Origin: Maricaulis maris MCS10
GTDB lineage: Bacteria; Pseudomonadota; Alphaproteobacteria; Caulobacterales; Maricaulaceae
DNA length: 64,000 nt
Assembly: GCF_000014745.1 (NCBI RefSeq)
Contig: NC_008347.1
Location: 1,249,501-1,313,500, forward strand
Reading direction: 5' to 3'
Shown here: one piece after another, positions 17,277 to 26,839 of the stretch
Position numbering within the stretch: position 1 is the first letter of the stretch
How the letters are laid out: each line of letters begins with the position of its first letter
Notes under the pieces: model-generated
What the model was told of the DNA's origin: nothing
Databases searched by the model: none
The model's input: the letters and a program-made list of their open reading frames with translations, nothing else
Program-made: the position numbers and the translations under genes

Positions 17277-17987
17277 ATGACAGCAATGCTGGGTGAACTC
17301 AGCCTGGCGGGCGGATTTGCGGCCGGCCTGGCGTCCAGCCTGCACTGCGTCGGCATGTGCGGTGGCATCGCGTCCAGTTTGACCCTGTCGCTTTCGCCAA
17401 ATGGGTCGAGGGCCGACCGGGTGCGTGTCTTGCTGTTCGCCCAGCTCGGCCGGATCATCGCCTATACGCTGGCCGGCGCCGCTCTGGCCGCGATCGGGAC
17501 CGGTCTCTATTTCGGCTTTGACCGGGCCGAGGCCCATCATGTCATGCGCTGGGCCGGCGCCCTCGTGCTGGTCTATATCGGTTTTTCGGTCATGGGTTGG
17601 GCGCCTGCCCTGTCCGGACTGGACCGCCTCGGTCAGGGCGTGCACCGCTTCATGGGCGCGCGGCTGGGTGGCGCATTCCACGCGGCAAGCCCGGTGCTGG
17701 CGGGTCTGGTTTGGGGGCTGTTGCCCTGCGGCATGGTCTATGCGGCGCTCCTTTATGCCCTGTTGTCCGGCAGCGCCGTTTCCGGAGGACTGGTCATGCT
17801 GGGCTTCGGGCTGGGCACCTTGCCAGCCGTGACCGCTGCGGCGCTCGGCCTGACGCAATTTCTCGCACTCGCCCGCCGGCCGGGCACCCGCTATTTCGTC
17901 GGTGCGGTGATTGTCATGATCGGCTTCGCCTCGGCGGCCATTCCATGGCGGGCGCTGGCAGCGCTGTGCGGCATCCCGCTCGACTGA
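17277..17987 (+). CDS. TauE/SafE-like (UreH-type) membrane protein linked to cbb3 genes
   Basis: A 236-residue integral membrane protein with six or so helices. HCVGMCGG (residues 23-30) in the first helix and LLPCGMVYAALLYAL in a middle helix are the paired Cys motifs of the UreH-type membrane domain, related to the DsbD/CcdA fold. Members encoded beside ccoGHIS are usually annotated as sulfite exporter TauE/SafE family, but a role in copper or redox handling for oxidase assembly is more likely from context. The start at 17277 follows GGGGAGTAACC; the frame is open further upstream but not hydrophobic. Confidence 0.85.
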   Translation: MTAMLGELSLAGGFAAGLASSLHCVGMCGGIASSLTLSLSPNGSRADRVRVLLFAQLGRIIAYTLAGAALAAIGTGLYFGFDRAEAHHVMRWAGALVLVYIGFSVMGWAPALSGLDRLGQGVHRFMGARLGGAFHAASPVLAGLVWGLLPCGMVYAALLYALLSGSAVSGGLVMLGFGLGTLPAVTAAALGLTQFLALARRPGTRYFVGAVIVMIGFASAAIPWRALAALCGIPLD

Positions 17988-18115
17988 CCCGTCGCGCCAT
18001 GCCCTTGCCCACCAAGCGGGCAGCCTCTCGAAAACATCAATGTTTCAACCTGTTTGTAGGTGCGTTTCGCAATAGCATGCCCTAAGCTCGCCAGTGCTTC
18101 ATTCAGGGGAGAGGC

Positions 18116-21100
18116 ATGATGGCGACTCGGTATGCAAACTGGCTTGTGGGGGCATTGGCCCTGACTGTTGCGGCCTGTTCCGGTGGCTCCCAGGAGACCG
18201 AGACCGGCCCGCAGCTGGACGCCCGTGAAGCCGGCGCCCCCCGCGCCGAAGAAAGCACGCCCAGCCAGTTCGCCTTTCTGCGCTATTCCATCGATGTCGA
18301 TGACGACGCGCCCCGCCTGTGCCTTGGCTTTACCCACCCGCTCGATCCGCAGGCTGATTACGCGTCCTATGTCGCTGTCACTCCTGAGCGCCCCATCGCC
18401 CTGGATGCCAGCGGGCAGAGCCTGTGTGTCGGTGGACTGGGCTTTGGCGAGGGTCAGTCGCTGACGCTGCGTGCCGGTCTCCCGGCCGCCAATGGCGATG
18501 GCCTGCTGGTCGATGAGACCGTCGAGGTCGATTTCGGTGACCGGCCCGCCTATGTCGGTATTGCCGGCGACGGGGTCATCCTGCCGCGCCTCGATGCCGA
18601 CGGCCTGGCGATCGAGACCGTCAATGTCGACAGCGTCGCGGTCACCCTTCGCCGCATCAATGACCGGGCCCTGGCTTTCCGGTCCATCACCTCCGGCGCC
18701 AATATTGCCTCGGGGGACTATTACTGGTCCGGCGAAGAGGAAAACCCCGACGCGGTCGGCGAGATCATCTGGCGCGGTGAGATGGACACGGCCGGCCTGC
18801 TGAACACGCCGGTGACGACCGTCTTCCCGGTCGCCGAGGCCATCGGCACACTGACACCGGGTGCCTATCACATCACCGTGGTCGATGCCGCCGAGGCTGA
18901 TGATGACTACCGCACGCCGGCTCGCGCCAATCGCTGGCTGGTGATCACCGATCTGGCCCTGACGGCCTATCGCGGCAATGACGGCGTCGATTTCGTTGTC
19001 CGTTCGCTGCAGACCGCCCAGCCTGTCTCCGGTGTGCGGGTCGAACTGATCGCCCGCTCCAATGAAGTGCTGGCCGGGGTGACGACCGATGCCAGTGGCC
19101 GGGCGCGCTTTGAGGGCCCGCTGACCCGCGGCGAGGGCGCCATGGCGCCGCGCTTGCTGACAGCCTACGGCCCTGACAATGACTTCGCCGTGCTCGACTT
19201 TCAGCGCAATCCGGTTGACCTGTCCGGACTGGACACAACGGGGCGCCAGCGCCCGGACGGGGCCGATGGTCTCGTCTATCTCGACCGTGGCATCTATCGT
19301 CCCGGCGAAACCGTGCATGTATCAGCCCTGCTGCGCGATGCCGAGGCATTCGCCGTCACCGACCGTCCTGTCGATCTGACTGTCTATGGTCCCAACGGTA
19401 TCGAGGCGGCCAATGTGCGTTTCCCCGCTGCTCCTGATGCGGGCGGTGTCAGCTGGGCCTGGGATGTGCCGCGCACAGCGGCACGCGGCGAGTGGCGAAT
19501 TGTCGCCGAGATGGATGGCTATGGCCGCGTCGGCCAGGTCCGCTTCTCGGTCGAGGACTTCGTGCCGCAACGCGTCGGTCTGACCCTGTCCGGCGATGAC
19601 GCGATGGCCATCGGTGCCGGCGAAGTCCGCGATATTGAAGCCAATGTGCGCTTCCTCTATGGCGCACCTGGCGCCGGTCTGGTGGTCGAGGGACGGGTCC
19701 GTGTCGAGGTCGATCCGGCTCCCTTCGCCGATTTTGCCGATTTCCGTTTCGGGCGCGGCGATGAACCCTTCCGTGAGTTCACCAGTGATCTCGCCGATAC
19801 CGTCGCCGATGGCGCCGGCCGCGCGGTCCAGTCGATCGATCTGGGCGAGGCCGGCCGCGATGCCACCCAGCCCTTGCGTGTGCGCGCTGTGATCTCGGCC
19901 ATTGAGCCCGGTGGCAGGCCGGTCGCCGACGATCTGCGCATTCCCTACCGCCCGGCCGATCTCTATCTCGGCTTGCGCCCGCAATTTGACGGGCGCGCCC
20001 AGCGCAATCGTGAAACCGCGATCGATGTCGTGGCTCTGGACCCCGCAGGTGACCTCGTCGCCACGCCGCTGGAATGGCAATTGGTGCGCGTGGACTGGGA
20101 ATATGACTGGTATCGCGTGGGCAGTGGTCGCTGGCAGTGGCGCCGCACCCGCAATATCGTTCTGGTCGAACAGGGTGTTGCGTCGAGTGTTGGCGATGGT
20201 CCGACATCCATCGATATCCGGGCTCTCGACTGGGGCAGCTACCGGCTTGTCGTCACCGGGGCGAGCAGTGGCCAGAGCGCCTCGACCGATTTCTGGGTCG
20301 GCTGGGGTGCGACGGCAGAAGCGGGCAGCGAAGCGCCTGACCGTGTCGCCCTGTCGACACCGGACACGCCAACGCCGGTTGGTGGCGAAATGACGCTCAG
20401 CCTGCTGCCGCCCTATGCCGGCGAGGCCGAAATCGTGATCGCCAGCGATCATGTGATCGAGACGCGCTCGGTCACCATTCCGGAAAGCGGCGCCGAATTG
20501 TCCTTCCGTGTCACCGAGGAATGGGGCGCCGGCGCCTATGCCATGGTGTCCCTGTTCACGCCGCGCCATCCGGTCGACCAGCCAGCCCCGCGACGGGCGG
20601 TGGGTGTGGCCTACCTGCCGGTCGATATGGGGCAGAGGACATTTGAGCTGACGATGGACGCGCCTGAACGTGTCCATCCGCGCCAGACGCTGGAATTGGG
20701 CGTGACCCTGGACGGGCCGGTGCGTGAGGGCGCCTGGCTGACCGTCGCGGCTGTGGATGAGGGCATTCTGGCCCTGACCCGTTTTGCCTCGCCCGACCCG
20801 GTCAGCTGGTTCTTCGGTCAGTCCTCGCTCGATGTGGATCTTTATGATGATTACGGTCGCCTGCTCGATCCCAACCAGGGCGCCGCTGCAGCTGTCCGTT
20901 CCGGTGGTGACCAGATCGGCGGCGCCGGCCTGACCGTGGTGCCGACCCGCACGGTGGCCCTGTTCAGTGGTCCGGTGTCGGTCGGTCGCAATGGCCGCGC
21001 CACCGTCGCGCTGGAGATTCCCGACTTCAATGGCGAGCTGCGCCTGATGGCCGTGGCCTGGAGTGAAAGCGGGGTGGGCGGTCTCTCCCAACCGCTGACG

Positions 21101-22981
21101 GTGCGCGATGATGTGCCCGCCGAACTCATCCTGCCCCGCTTCCTGGCGCCTGGTGACGTCTCGACGGCGACGCTGACCATCGACAATGTCGACGGTGCTC
21201 CCGGCGACTATCTGACCACCATGACAGCCGATGGTGCCGTGTCCGGTGCCGCATCTGACACCATCCCGCTCGACCAGGGCCAGCGCGCCGACCGTCGCTA
21301 TGCGCTGGAAGGCGCCGATGCCGGCCTGGGCTCTGTGGCGCTTGATGTTGGCGGACCGGCTGATTTCGCCGTGTCTCGCAGCTATCCGATCGAGGTCCGC
21401 TCGGCCTGGCTGCCATCTTCCACCGTCACCCGTGGTCGGCTGCTGCCGGGTGAAAGCTGGTCGCTGGGCTCGGACGCACTTGCGGCCTATCTGCCCGGCG
21501 GGTCGGATGTCACGCTGAGCTTCTCGCCGACACCGCTGGACGAGGATGCGCTGCTGCGCTCCCTGTCGCGCTATCCCTATGGCTGCACCGAACAGATCAC
21601 CAGTCGCGCCATGCCGCTTCTGATGGCCGACCCGCTGGCCCAGGCCGCCGGCATTGACGGTGTCGACGACACGCGGGTGATTATCCAGGATGCCATCTCG
21701 ACCCTGCTCAACCGACAGGCCAATGATGGCACGATCGGCCTGTGGCGCATCGGCGACCGCGGCAGCCGTCCGTGGATCGGGGCCTATGCCGTCGATTTCC
21801 TCGAACGGGCCAAGGCGGCCGGCTACACCGTGCCGCAGGCAGCGCTGGACCGCGCCTATTCGGGTTTGGAGCATGTTGCCGCGCAGGAGAGCTGGCGGGT
21901 CAGCGGCTACACCACCACCATCTATTCCTGGCGCGGCCAGACCGACACCGCCGAGCGCCTGTCTGACCGCAGTGCGGCCTATGCGCTTTACGTGCTGGCC
22001 CGGGCCGGCCGGGTCGACCGCTCGCGCCTGCGCTACATGCATGATGAACGTCTCGGCGAGATCGACAGCCCGCTCGCCCTGGCGCAATTGGGCGCGGCGC
22101 TTCATCTGATCGGCGACCGGGCCCGGTCGCTCAGTGCCTTCGACGCCGCCGAGGCCCTGATCGGTTATGAGAATCCGGGCGACTGGTATCAGTCGGCCCG
22201 TCGTGACCTGGCCGGCGTGGTCGCCTATGCCGCCGAGGCCGGCGATGCCGAACGCGTCGCCCGCCTCGCCGAACAGGTCGTGACCGATCTGCCCGAACCG
22301 GCCCGTCTGACCACGCAGGAAAAGGCTTTCCTCCTGATGGCGGCGCAAGGCTTGTCGGGCGGCGCGGATAGCGTTGTGATTGAGGCGCCGTTCGCCCCGA
22401 CGAACGGTGAGCGTCCCGTCTTCACCGTGCAGCCGGACATGCTGGATAGCGAGCTGACCTTCACCGCAGCAGGCGAGGGACCGGTCTGGGTGACCCAGCT
22501 GGCCCATGGCGAGACCCGCCTGGCACCGGACGCCGCAGCCGAAGGCCTGTCCGTGCAGAAACGTGTGCTCGGCCTTGATGGCCGGGCAGTTGATCTGGAA
22601 GCGCTGGTGCAGGGCGACCGGCTTGTCATCGACATTACCGTGTCTCCGCACGAACAACGCCTGATCCCGGCCATTCTGACCGACCTTCTGCCGCCGGGCT
22701 TCGAGATCGAGGCCGAGATCAGTTCGGCCGAGGGCGCGCCGCGCGGAGCCTATGCCTGGCTCGGCCAGATCGTCTCGCCATCGATGAGTGAAACCCGGGA
22801 TGACCGGTATGCCGCCGCCCTGGACCTGACCCAGCGCCGACCGCGCCGGCTGGCCTATATCGTCCGTGCCGTGACGCCCGGTGAATACACCCTGCCGGGC
22901 GCCGTGGTCGAGGACATGTATCGCAGTGATGTCTATGCCCGATCGCAAACCCGCCGGGTGGTGATCGCGCCGCGCGACTGA
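18116..22981 (+). CDS. Bacterial alpha-2-macroglobulin lipoprotein with thioester motif
   Basis: A 1621-residue periplasmic protease-trapping protein. The signal peptide ends in a lipobox with Cys21 (LTVAAC), so it is membrane-anchored. Several macroglobulin-like beta domains follow; VYLDRGIYRPGETVHVSALL near residues 385-405 marks the MG2 domain. The internal thioester motif is present as GCTEQ with the reactive Cys at residue 1157, followed by alpha-helical repeats and a receptor-like C-terminus. This fits the YfhM class, which is thought to guard the periplasm against foreign proteases. The pbpC gene begins 2 nt after its stop, the usual partner arrangement. GGGGAGAGGC precedes two adjacent ATGs. 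Confidence 0.96.
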   Translation: MMATRYANWLVGALALTVAACSGGSQETETGPQLDAREAGAPRAEESTPSQFAFLRYSIDVDDDAPRLCLGFTHPLDPQADYASYVAVTPERPIALDASGQSLCVGGLGFGEGQSLTLRAGLPAANGDGLLVDETVEVDFGDRPAYVGIAGDGVILPRLDADGLAIETVNVDSVAVTLRRINDRALAFRSITSGANIASGDYYWSGEEENPDAVGEIIWRGEMDTAGLLNTPVTTVFPVAEAIGTLTPGAYHITVVDAAEADDDYRTPARANRWLVITDLALTAYRGNDGVDFVVRSLQTAQPVSGVRVELIARSNEVLAGVTTDASGRARFEGPLTRGEGAMAPRLLTAYGPDNDFAVLDFQRNPVDLSGLDTTGRQRPDGADGLVYLDRGIYRPGETVHVSALLRDAEAFAVTDRPVDLTVYGPNGIEAANVRFPAAPDAGGVSWAWDVPRTAARGEWRIVAEMDGYGRVGQVRFSVEDFVPQRVGLTLSGDDAMAIGAGEVRDIEANVRFLYGAPGAGLVVEGRVRVEVDPAPFADFADFRFGRGDEPFREFTSDLADTVADGAGRAVQSIDLGEAGRDATQPLRVRAVISAIEPGGRPVADDLRIPYRPADLYLGLRPQFDGRAQRNRETAIDVVALDPAGDLVATPLEWQLVRVDWEYDWYRVGSGRWQWRRTRNIVLVEQGVASSVGDGPTSIDIRALDWGSYRLVVTGASSGQSASTDFWVGWGATAEAGSEAPDRVALSTPDTPTPVGGEMTLSLLPPYAGEAEIVIASDHVIETRSVTIPESGAELSFRVTEEWGAGAYAMVSLFTPRHPVDQPAPRRAVGVAYLPVDMGQRTFELTMDAPERVHPRQTLELGVTLDGPVREGAWLTVAAVDEGILALTRFASPDPVSWFFGQSSLDVDLYDDYGRLLDPNQGAAAAVRSGGDQIGGAGLTVVPTRTVALFSGPVSVGRNGRATVALEIPDFNGELRLMAVAWSESGVGGLSQPLTVRDDVPAELILPRFLAPGDVSTATLTIDNVDGAPGDYLTTMTADGAVSGAASDTIPLDQGQRADRRYALEGADAGLGSVALDVGGPADFAVSRSYPIEVRSAWLPSSTVTRGRLLPGESWSLGSDALAAYLPGGSDVTLSFSPTPLDEDALLRSLSRYPYGCTEQITSRAMPLLMADPLAQAAGIDGVDDTRVIIQDAISTLLNRQANDGTIGLWRIGDRGSRPWIGAYAVDFLERAKAAGYTVPQAALDRAYSGLEHVAAQESWRVSGYTTTIYSWRGQTDTAERLSDRSAAYALYVLARAGRVDRSRLRYMHDERLGEIDSPLALAQLGAALHLIGDRARSLSAFDAAEALIGYENPGDWYQSARRDLAGVVAYAAEAGDAERVARLAEQVVTDLPEPARLTTQEKAFLLMAAQGLSGGADSVVIEAPFAPTNGERPVFTVQPDMLDSELTFTAAGEGPVWVTQLAHGETRLAPDAAAEGLSVQKRVLGLDGRAVDLEALVQGDRLVIDITVSPHEQRLIPAILTDLLPPGFEIEAEISSAEGAPRGAYAWLGQIVSPSMSETRDDRYAAALDLTQRRPRRLAYIVRAVTPGEYTLPGAVVEDMYRSDVYARSQTRRVVIAPRD

Positions 22982-22983
22982 TC

Positions 22984-25044
22984 ATGTTTGGTCTGGGGCG
23001 GGCATACTGGATCATACTGGCCACCCTGTCGGGGCTTGTGGGCCTGCTCGCCCTCGACCGGCTGTTGCCACCGCCCCTGCCGGACGCCGGGTCGGTGTCG
23101 GCGGTGGTCCGTGATCGCAATGGAGCGGTTTTGCGGGCTTTCCCGGTAGAGGAGGGGCGCTGGCGTCTGGCCGCCGATATCGACACGCTCGATCCGGATT
23201 TCCTGGCCGCCCTGCTCGCCTATGAGGACGAGCGCTTTTTCGGGCATTGGGGCGTCGACCTGCCAGCCCTGATGCGCGCCTCCCGCGACAGCCTGGCGGC
23301 CGGACGTATTGTCTCGGGCGGATCGACCATCACCATGCAGCTGGCCCGGCTGATCGAGCCGCGCGAGCGGACCTTCGGGGCCAAGCTGATCCAGATGGCG
23401 CGGGCGCTCCAGTTGGAATTGCGCCTGACCAAGCGCGAAATCCTGGAGCTCTATCTTACCCTGGCTCCCTATGGCGGTAATCTGGAGGGTGTGCGGGCGG
23501 CGAGCTGGGCCTATTTCGGGCGGGAGCCGGATGATCTGACCATCGACCAGATCGCGATGCTGATCGCCTTGCCACAATCGCCCGAGGCCCGGCGTCCGGA
23601 CCGGCGGCCCGGGCAGGCAGTGCTGGCCCGCAGCCGGGTGCTGGAGCGTCTGGCGGCTGTTGGCCTGGCCCGCGACACCTCCGCCGCCGATGCGCTCGGT
23701 GATCCGGCCCCGCGCCGCCGCGCCTTCCCCTCCGATGCCTGGCATGCGGCCGACGATCTGCGCCGGGCCCGACCGGACCGTCATGACCATGTCAGCACGC
23801 TGGACCGGGCGCTCCAGCGCATGCTCCAGGACCGGCTGGAGAGCGAGCTGCCGGAGACCGGGCCGGATGTTCAGTTCGCGGCCATGGTGATCGATACGCA
23901 AAGCCGCGCCGTGCGGGCCATGGCCGGCTCGGCCAGCCGCGCCAGGCCGGGCGGCTGGATCGATCTGACCGACCGGGCGCGCTCGCCGGGTTCGACCCTG
24001 AAACCCTTCATCTACGGCATGGCCTTCGATGACGGGCTGGCGGCGCCGGGCACGCGCATCGCTGACCTGCCGCGGCGCTATTCCGGCTATCAACCGGATA
24101 ATTTCGACCGACGCTTCCGCGGCGATGTGACCATTGCCGAAGCGCTGCAGCACTCGCTCAATATTCCCGCCGTGACGACGCTGGACGGTGTCGGCGCGCG
24201 CCGGTTCAACGCGGCGCTCGGCTTTGCCGGGGCGCGTCCCCTGCGACCGCGTCAGGCCGGTCAGGACAGTGGACTGGCTGTGGCACTGGGCGGTGCGGGA
24301 CTGACGCTGCGGCAGGTCGGTGTGCTCTACGCCGCGCTGGGTGATGGCGGCGAGGCGAGGCCACTGGCCTGGTATGAGGATGAGTTGGACACAGGTGTCG
24401 CGCCCGGCGGCTTCCGCCTGCTGTCCGCGGAATCGGCGGACGAGATCATGGCCGTGCTGCGCCGCGCTCCGCATCCGGGTGGTCGGGTACCGGCCCTGCT
24501 GGCGCGCGGCGCACCCGATATCGCGTTCAAGACGGGGACGTCCTATGGTTTTCGCGATGCTTGGGCTGCCGGTATCGCCGGGCGCTACACGATCGTCGTC
24601 TGGACAGGCCGGGCCGATGGCGCACCGCGCGACGGCGTGACCGGGCGGGAGGCGGCGCTGCCGCTGCTGTTCCGTATCGCCGACGGGATCAGCCAGGTCG
24701 AGCCGGGCAGTGCCATGACCGGGACACCGGATCCGGCGCTGCCGGATGCGCTTCCCGAGACGTTGACGGCTTTCCAGCAGGATCCGGCGCCGCACATCCT
24801 GTTCCCTCCGGATGGGGCCGAGATCTGGTCCGACCGGGCCGGGCGGGGCTTTATCCTGTCGGCGCAAGCGGCTGGTCCGCTGCGCTGGTATGCGGACGGT
24901 CAGCGCGTGCCGCAAAACGCGCTGGGCGAAGCGCTGTGGACGCCAACCGGCCCGGGCTTCTATTCGGTCAGCGCGATCGACGAGACCGGGCGCGAAGCGC
25001 GCGCGTCGGTCCGCGTCAGAGGCAGCGCGGTTCGCGCCGAGTGA
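22984..25044 (+). CDS. pbpC: Penicillin-binding protein 1C
   Basis: A 686-residue bifunctional peptidoglycan synthase: N-terminal membrane helix, glycosyltransferase family 51 domain (EDERFFGHWGVDLPALMRA, then GGSTITMQLARL), transpeptidase domain and a C-terminal PBP1C-specific module. Transpeptidase motifs are S337-T-L-K340, HSLN, and KTG at K516. Overlap with the alpha-2-macroglobulin operon suggests repair of cell wall where the envelope is attacked. The linker between glycosyltransferase and transpeptidase is short, as is usual for PBP1C. Confidence 0.96.
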   Translation: MFGLGRAYWIILATLSGLVGLLALDRLLPPPLPDAGSVSAVVRDRNGAVLRAFPVEEGRWRLAADIDTLDPDFLAALLAYEDERFFGHWGVDLPALMRASRDSLAAGRIVSGGSTITMQLARLIEPRERTFGAKLIQMARALQLELRLTKREILELYLTLAPYGGNLEGVRAASWAYFGREPDDLTIDQIAMLIALPQSPEARRPDRRPGQAVLARSRVLERLAAVGLARDTSAADALGDPAPRRRAFPSDAWHAADDLRRARPDRHDHVSTLDRALQRMLQDRLESELPETGPDVQFAAMVIDTQSRAVRAMAGSASRARPGGWIDLTDRARSPGSTLKPFIYGMAFDDGLAAPGTRIADLPRRYSGYQPDNFDRRFRGDVTIAEALQHSLNIPAVTTLDGVGARRFNAALGFAGARPLRPRQAGQDSGLAVALGGAGLTLRQVGVLYAALGDGGEARPLAWYEDELDTGVAPGGFRLLSAESADEIMAVLRRAPHPGGRVPALLARGAPDIAFKTGTSYGFRDAWAAGIAGRYTIVVWTGRADGAPRDGVTGREAALPLLFRIADGISQVEPGSAMTGTPDPALPDALPETLTAFQQDPAPHILFPPDGAEIWSDRAGRGFILSAQAAGPLRWYADGQRVPQNALGEALWTPTGPGFYSVSAIDETGREARASVRVRGSAVRAE

Positions 25045-25131
25045 CCCGCGATCGAGCGCACGCGCTTGTGATTGATGAGTGTGCGGACAAATTCTCCCTG
25101 ATTGCCTAGTCTGCCCGCAGCAGGAGGCGAT

Positions 25132-25659
25132 ATGTCCATGTTGACGACCTTTGTCATGGCGATGCTGGTGACGTTCAGCATGATCGGGGAGAGTGAGGAA
25201 ATGGTGGTCGGCGAGACCACTGATTTCCACACCAGCCTGATCGCCGTTTCAGGGCATGATTTTTACGGCCTGCAGATTGGCGTGCGTCGCGACCGACCCT
25301 GTCAGGTGCGAGCCTTTTTCCGCGGGGCGTCACCCCGGACCGCCCAGTTTTGCACCCGGCGGATGACGCGCCGGCAACTGGAGGGCGCGGGAAGCGCCAC
25401 GCTGCGCGCTGGCGAGCGGGTCAATGGCATTGCGGCCTGTTTCACCGACGCCGAACGGGTCGGCGCGGTACGACTCTACACCTTTGCCGATGAGGCGGTG
25501 ACGGCGGAAGCCGGCGACTGTGTCACCGAATACCGCACCGTGTGGTGCCAGCGCGGTTGGACGGTCCAGGGCGTGCAGCTCTATTTTGACCGTGCCGCGA
25601 CCGGTCCCGGACAGGCGAGCCTCGTCGGCCTTCGTCCGCTGTGTGTCAATTCCGCCTGA
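25132..25659 (+). CDS. Small secreted protein of unknown function
   Basis: A 175-residue protein with a short hydrophobic N-terminus (LTTFVMAMLVTFSMIG) that could be a signal peptide. The remainder has five cysteines spread across it (near QVRAFF, QFCTRR, IAACFT, DCVTEY, VWCQRG) plus one near the C-terminus, suggesting disulfides outside the cytoplasm. I do not recognise the family. The ATG at 25132 follows AGGAGGCGAT, a strong site, so I prefer it over upstream in-frame starts. It follows pbpC by 87 nt and may be co-transcribed with it. Confidence 0.75.
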   Translation: MSMLTTFVMAMLVTFSMIGESEEMVVGETTDFHTSLIAVSGHDFYGLQIGVRRDRPCQVRAFFRGASPRTAQFCTRRMTRRQLEGAGSATLRAGERVNGIAACFTDAERVGAVRLYTFADEAVTAEAGDCVTEYRTVWCQRGWTVQGVQLYFDRAATGPGQASLVGLRPLCVNSA

Positions 25660-25721
25660 GGCGTCTTGCCAGACCGGCGTCGGCGCGGGACCCTGTGCGT
25701 GTATCACGGGGAGATTTTCAC

Positions 25722-26786
25722 ATGCTTCGTTTCATGATCACGGCTGTCGCAGCCGCGGGCGCCATGCTTGCAACGGCGGGCAGTCAGGCGCAATCGGAGG
25801 GCCGCTGGGCCCTGGTCATTCACGGCGGTGCCGGCGTCATCGAGCGCGGCGCCATGACGCCCGAGCGCGAGGCCGAGTATCGCGATGCGATGAATGCCGC
25901 GCTCGTTCGCGGCGAGGCTGTCCTCGACCAGGGCGGCAGCGCCCTTGATGCGATCGAAGCGGTCATTCACGGCATGGAAGACGATCCGCTGTTCAACGCC
26001 GGGCGCGGCGCGGTGTTCACGGCCGCCGGCCGCAACGAGCTGGACGCCTCGATCATGGATGGGGCGAGCCTGGAGGCCGGCGCGGTCGCCGGTGTGACCC
26101 AGGTCCGCCATCCCATTTCCCTGGCCCGTGCCGTGATGGACAATTCCCGGCATGTCATGTTGCAGGGCGAGGGCGCCGAGACCTTTGCCCGCGAGCAGGA
26201 GCTGGAAATCGTACCTCCGGCCTACTTCTTCACCGAACGGCGCTGGGCGGCGATGGAGCGCTCGCTGGGTGCTTTGGGTCTGCCAATCCCGTCCCGTCCG
26301 GATGGAGCGCCCGCTCCGACCGGGGTTGATCATGGCGAGCTGGATCGCGACGCCCGCGAACACCGCTTCGGCACTGTCGGCGTGGTCGCCCTGGACCGCG
26401 CCGGAAACATTGCGGCGGGCACCTCGACCGGCGGCACGACCGCCAAGCGGTGGGGCCGGGTCGGTGACAGCCCGATCATCGGAGCCGGGACCTATGCCAA
26501 TAATGCCAGCTGCGGTGTCTCAGCCACGGGGACGGGCGAGTATTTCATCCGCCTGACGGTCGCCAGCCGGATCTGTGCCCTGGTGGAGTTCCAGGGCCTC
26601 GACCTGCAGGCCGCCAGCGACCAGGTCATCGGCGACGAGCTGACGGCGATGGGCGGCGATGGCGGCATCGTCGCGCTTACGCCGGGCGGCGAGATCGCCT
26701 GGAGTTTCAACACGCCGGGCATGTATCGGGCCCGCTTGAGCGAGGGCGGTGAGCCGGTGGTTGCGATTTACGGAGACGAGGACTGA
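25722..26786 (+). CDS. Exported isoaspartyl peptidase / L-asparaginase (Ntn hydrolase)
   Basis: A 354-residue plant-type asparaginase/beta-aspartyl peptidase. A signal peptide (to about AGSQA) directs it to the periplasm. WALVIHGGAG opens the mature enzyme. Autocleavage would release the nucleophile T218 in HRFGTVGVVALD, followed by STGGTTAKRWGRVGD and GAGTYANNASCGVSATGTGE, which are family hallmarks. It hydrolyses isoaspartyl dipeptides, and asparagine more weakly. GGGGAG lies upstream of the chosen ATG. Confidence 0.93.
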   Translation: MLRFMITAVAAAGAMLATAGSQAQSEGRWALVIHGGAGVIERGAMTPEREAEYRDAMNAALVRGEAVLDQGGSALDAIEAVIHGMEDDPLFNAGRGAVFTAAGRNELDASIMDGASLEAGAVAGVTQVRHPISLARAVMDNSRHVMLQGEGAETFAREQELEIVPPAYFFTERRWAAMERSLGALGLPIPSRPDGAPAPTGVDHGELDRDAREHRFGTVGVVALDRAGNIAAGTSTGGTTAKRWGRVGDSPIIGAGTYANNASCGVSATGTGEYFIRLTVASRICALVEFQGLDLQAASDQVIGDELTAMGGDGGIVALTPGGEIAWSFNTPGMYRARLSEGGEPVVAIYGDED

Positions 26787-26839
26787 CGTCGCTGCAAAGA
26801 CTGTAGCTGTCGGCGTTCTCGTCCCGTATTGACCGATTG

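Noticed and set aside
19322-22948. A 1208-codon leftward open frame
   Set aside because: It lies entirely antisense to the alpha-2-macroglobulin gene, whose lipobox and thioester motif are unambiguous.
22933-25230. A 765-codon leftward open frame
   Set aside because: Antisense shadow of pbpC, which has all transpeptidase and glycosyltransferase motifs.
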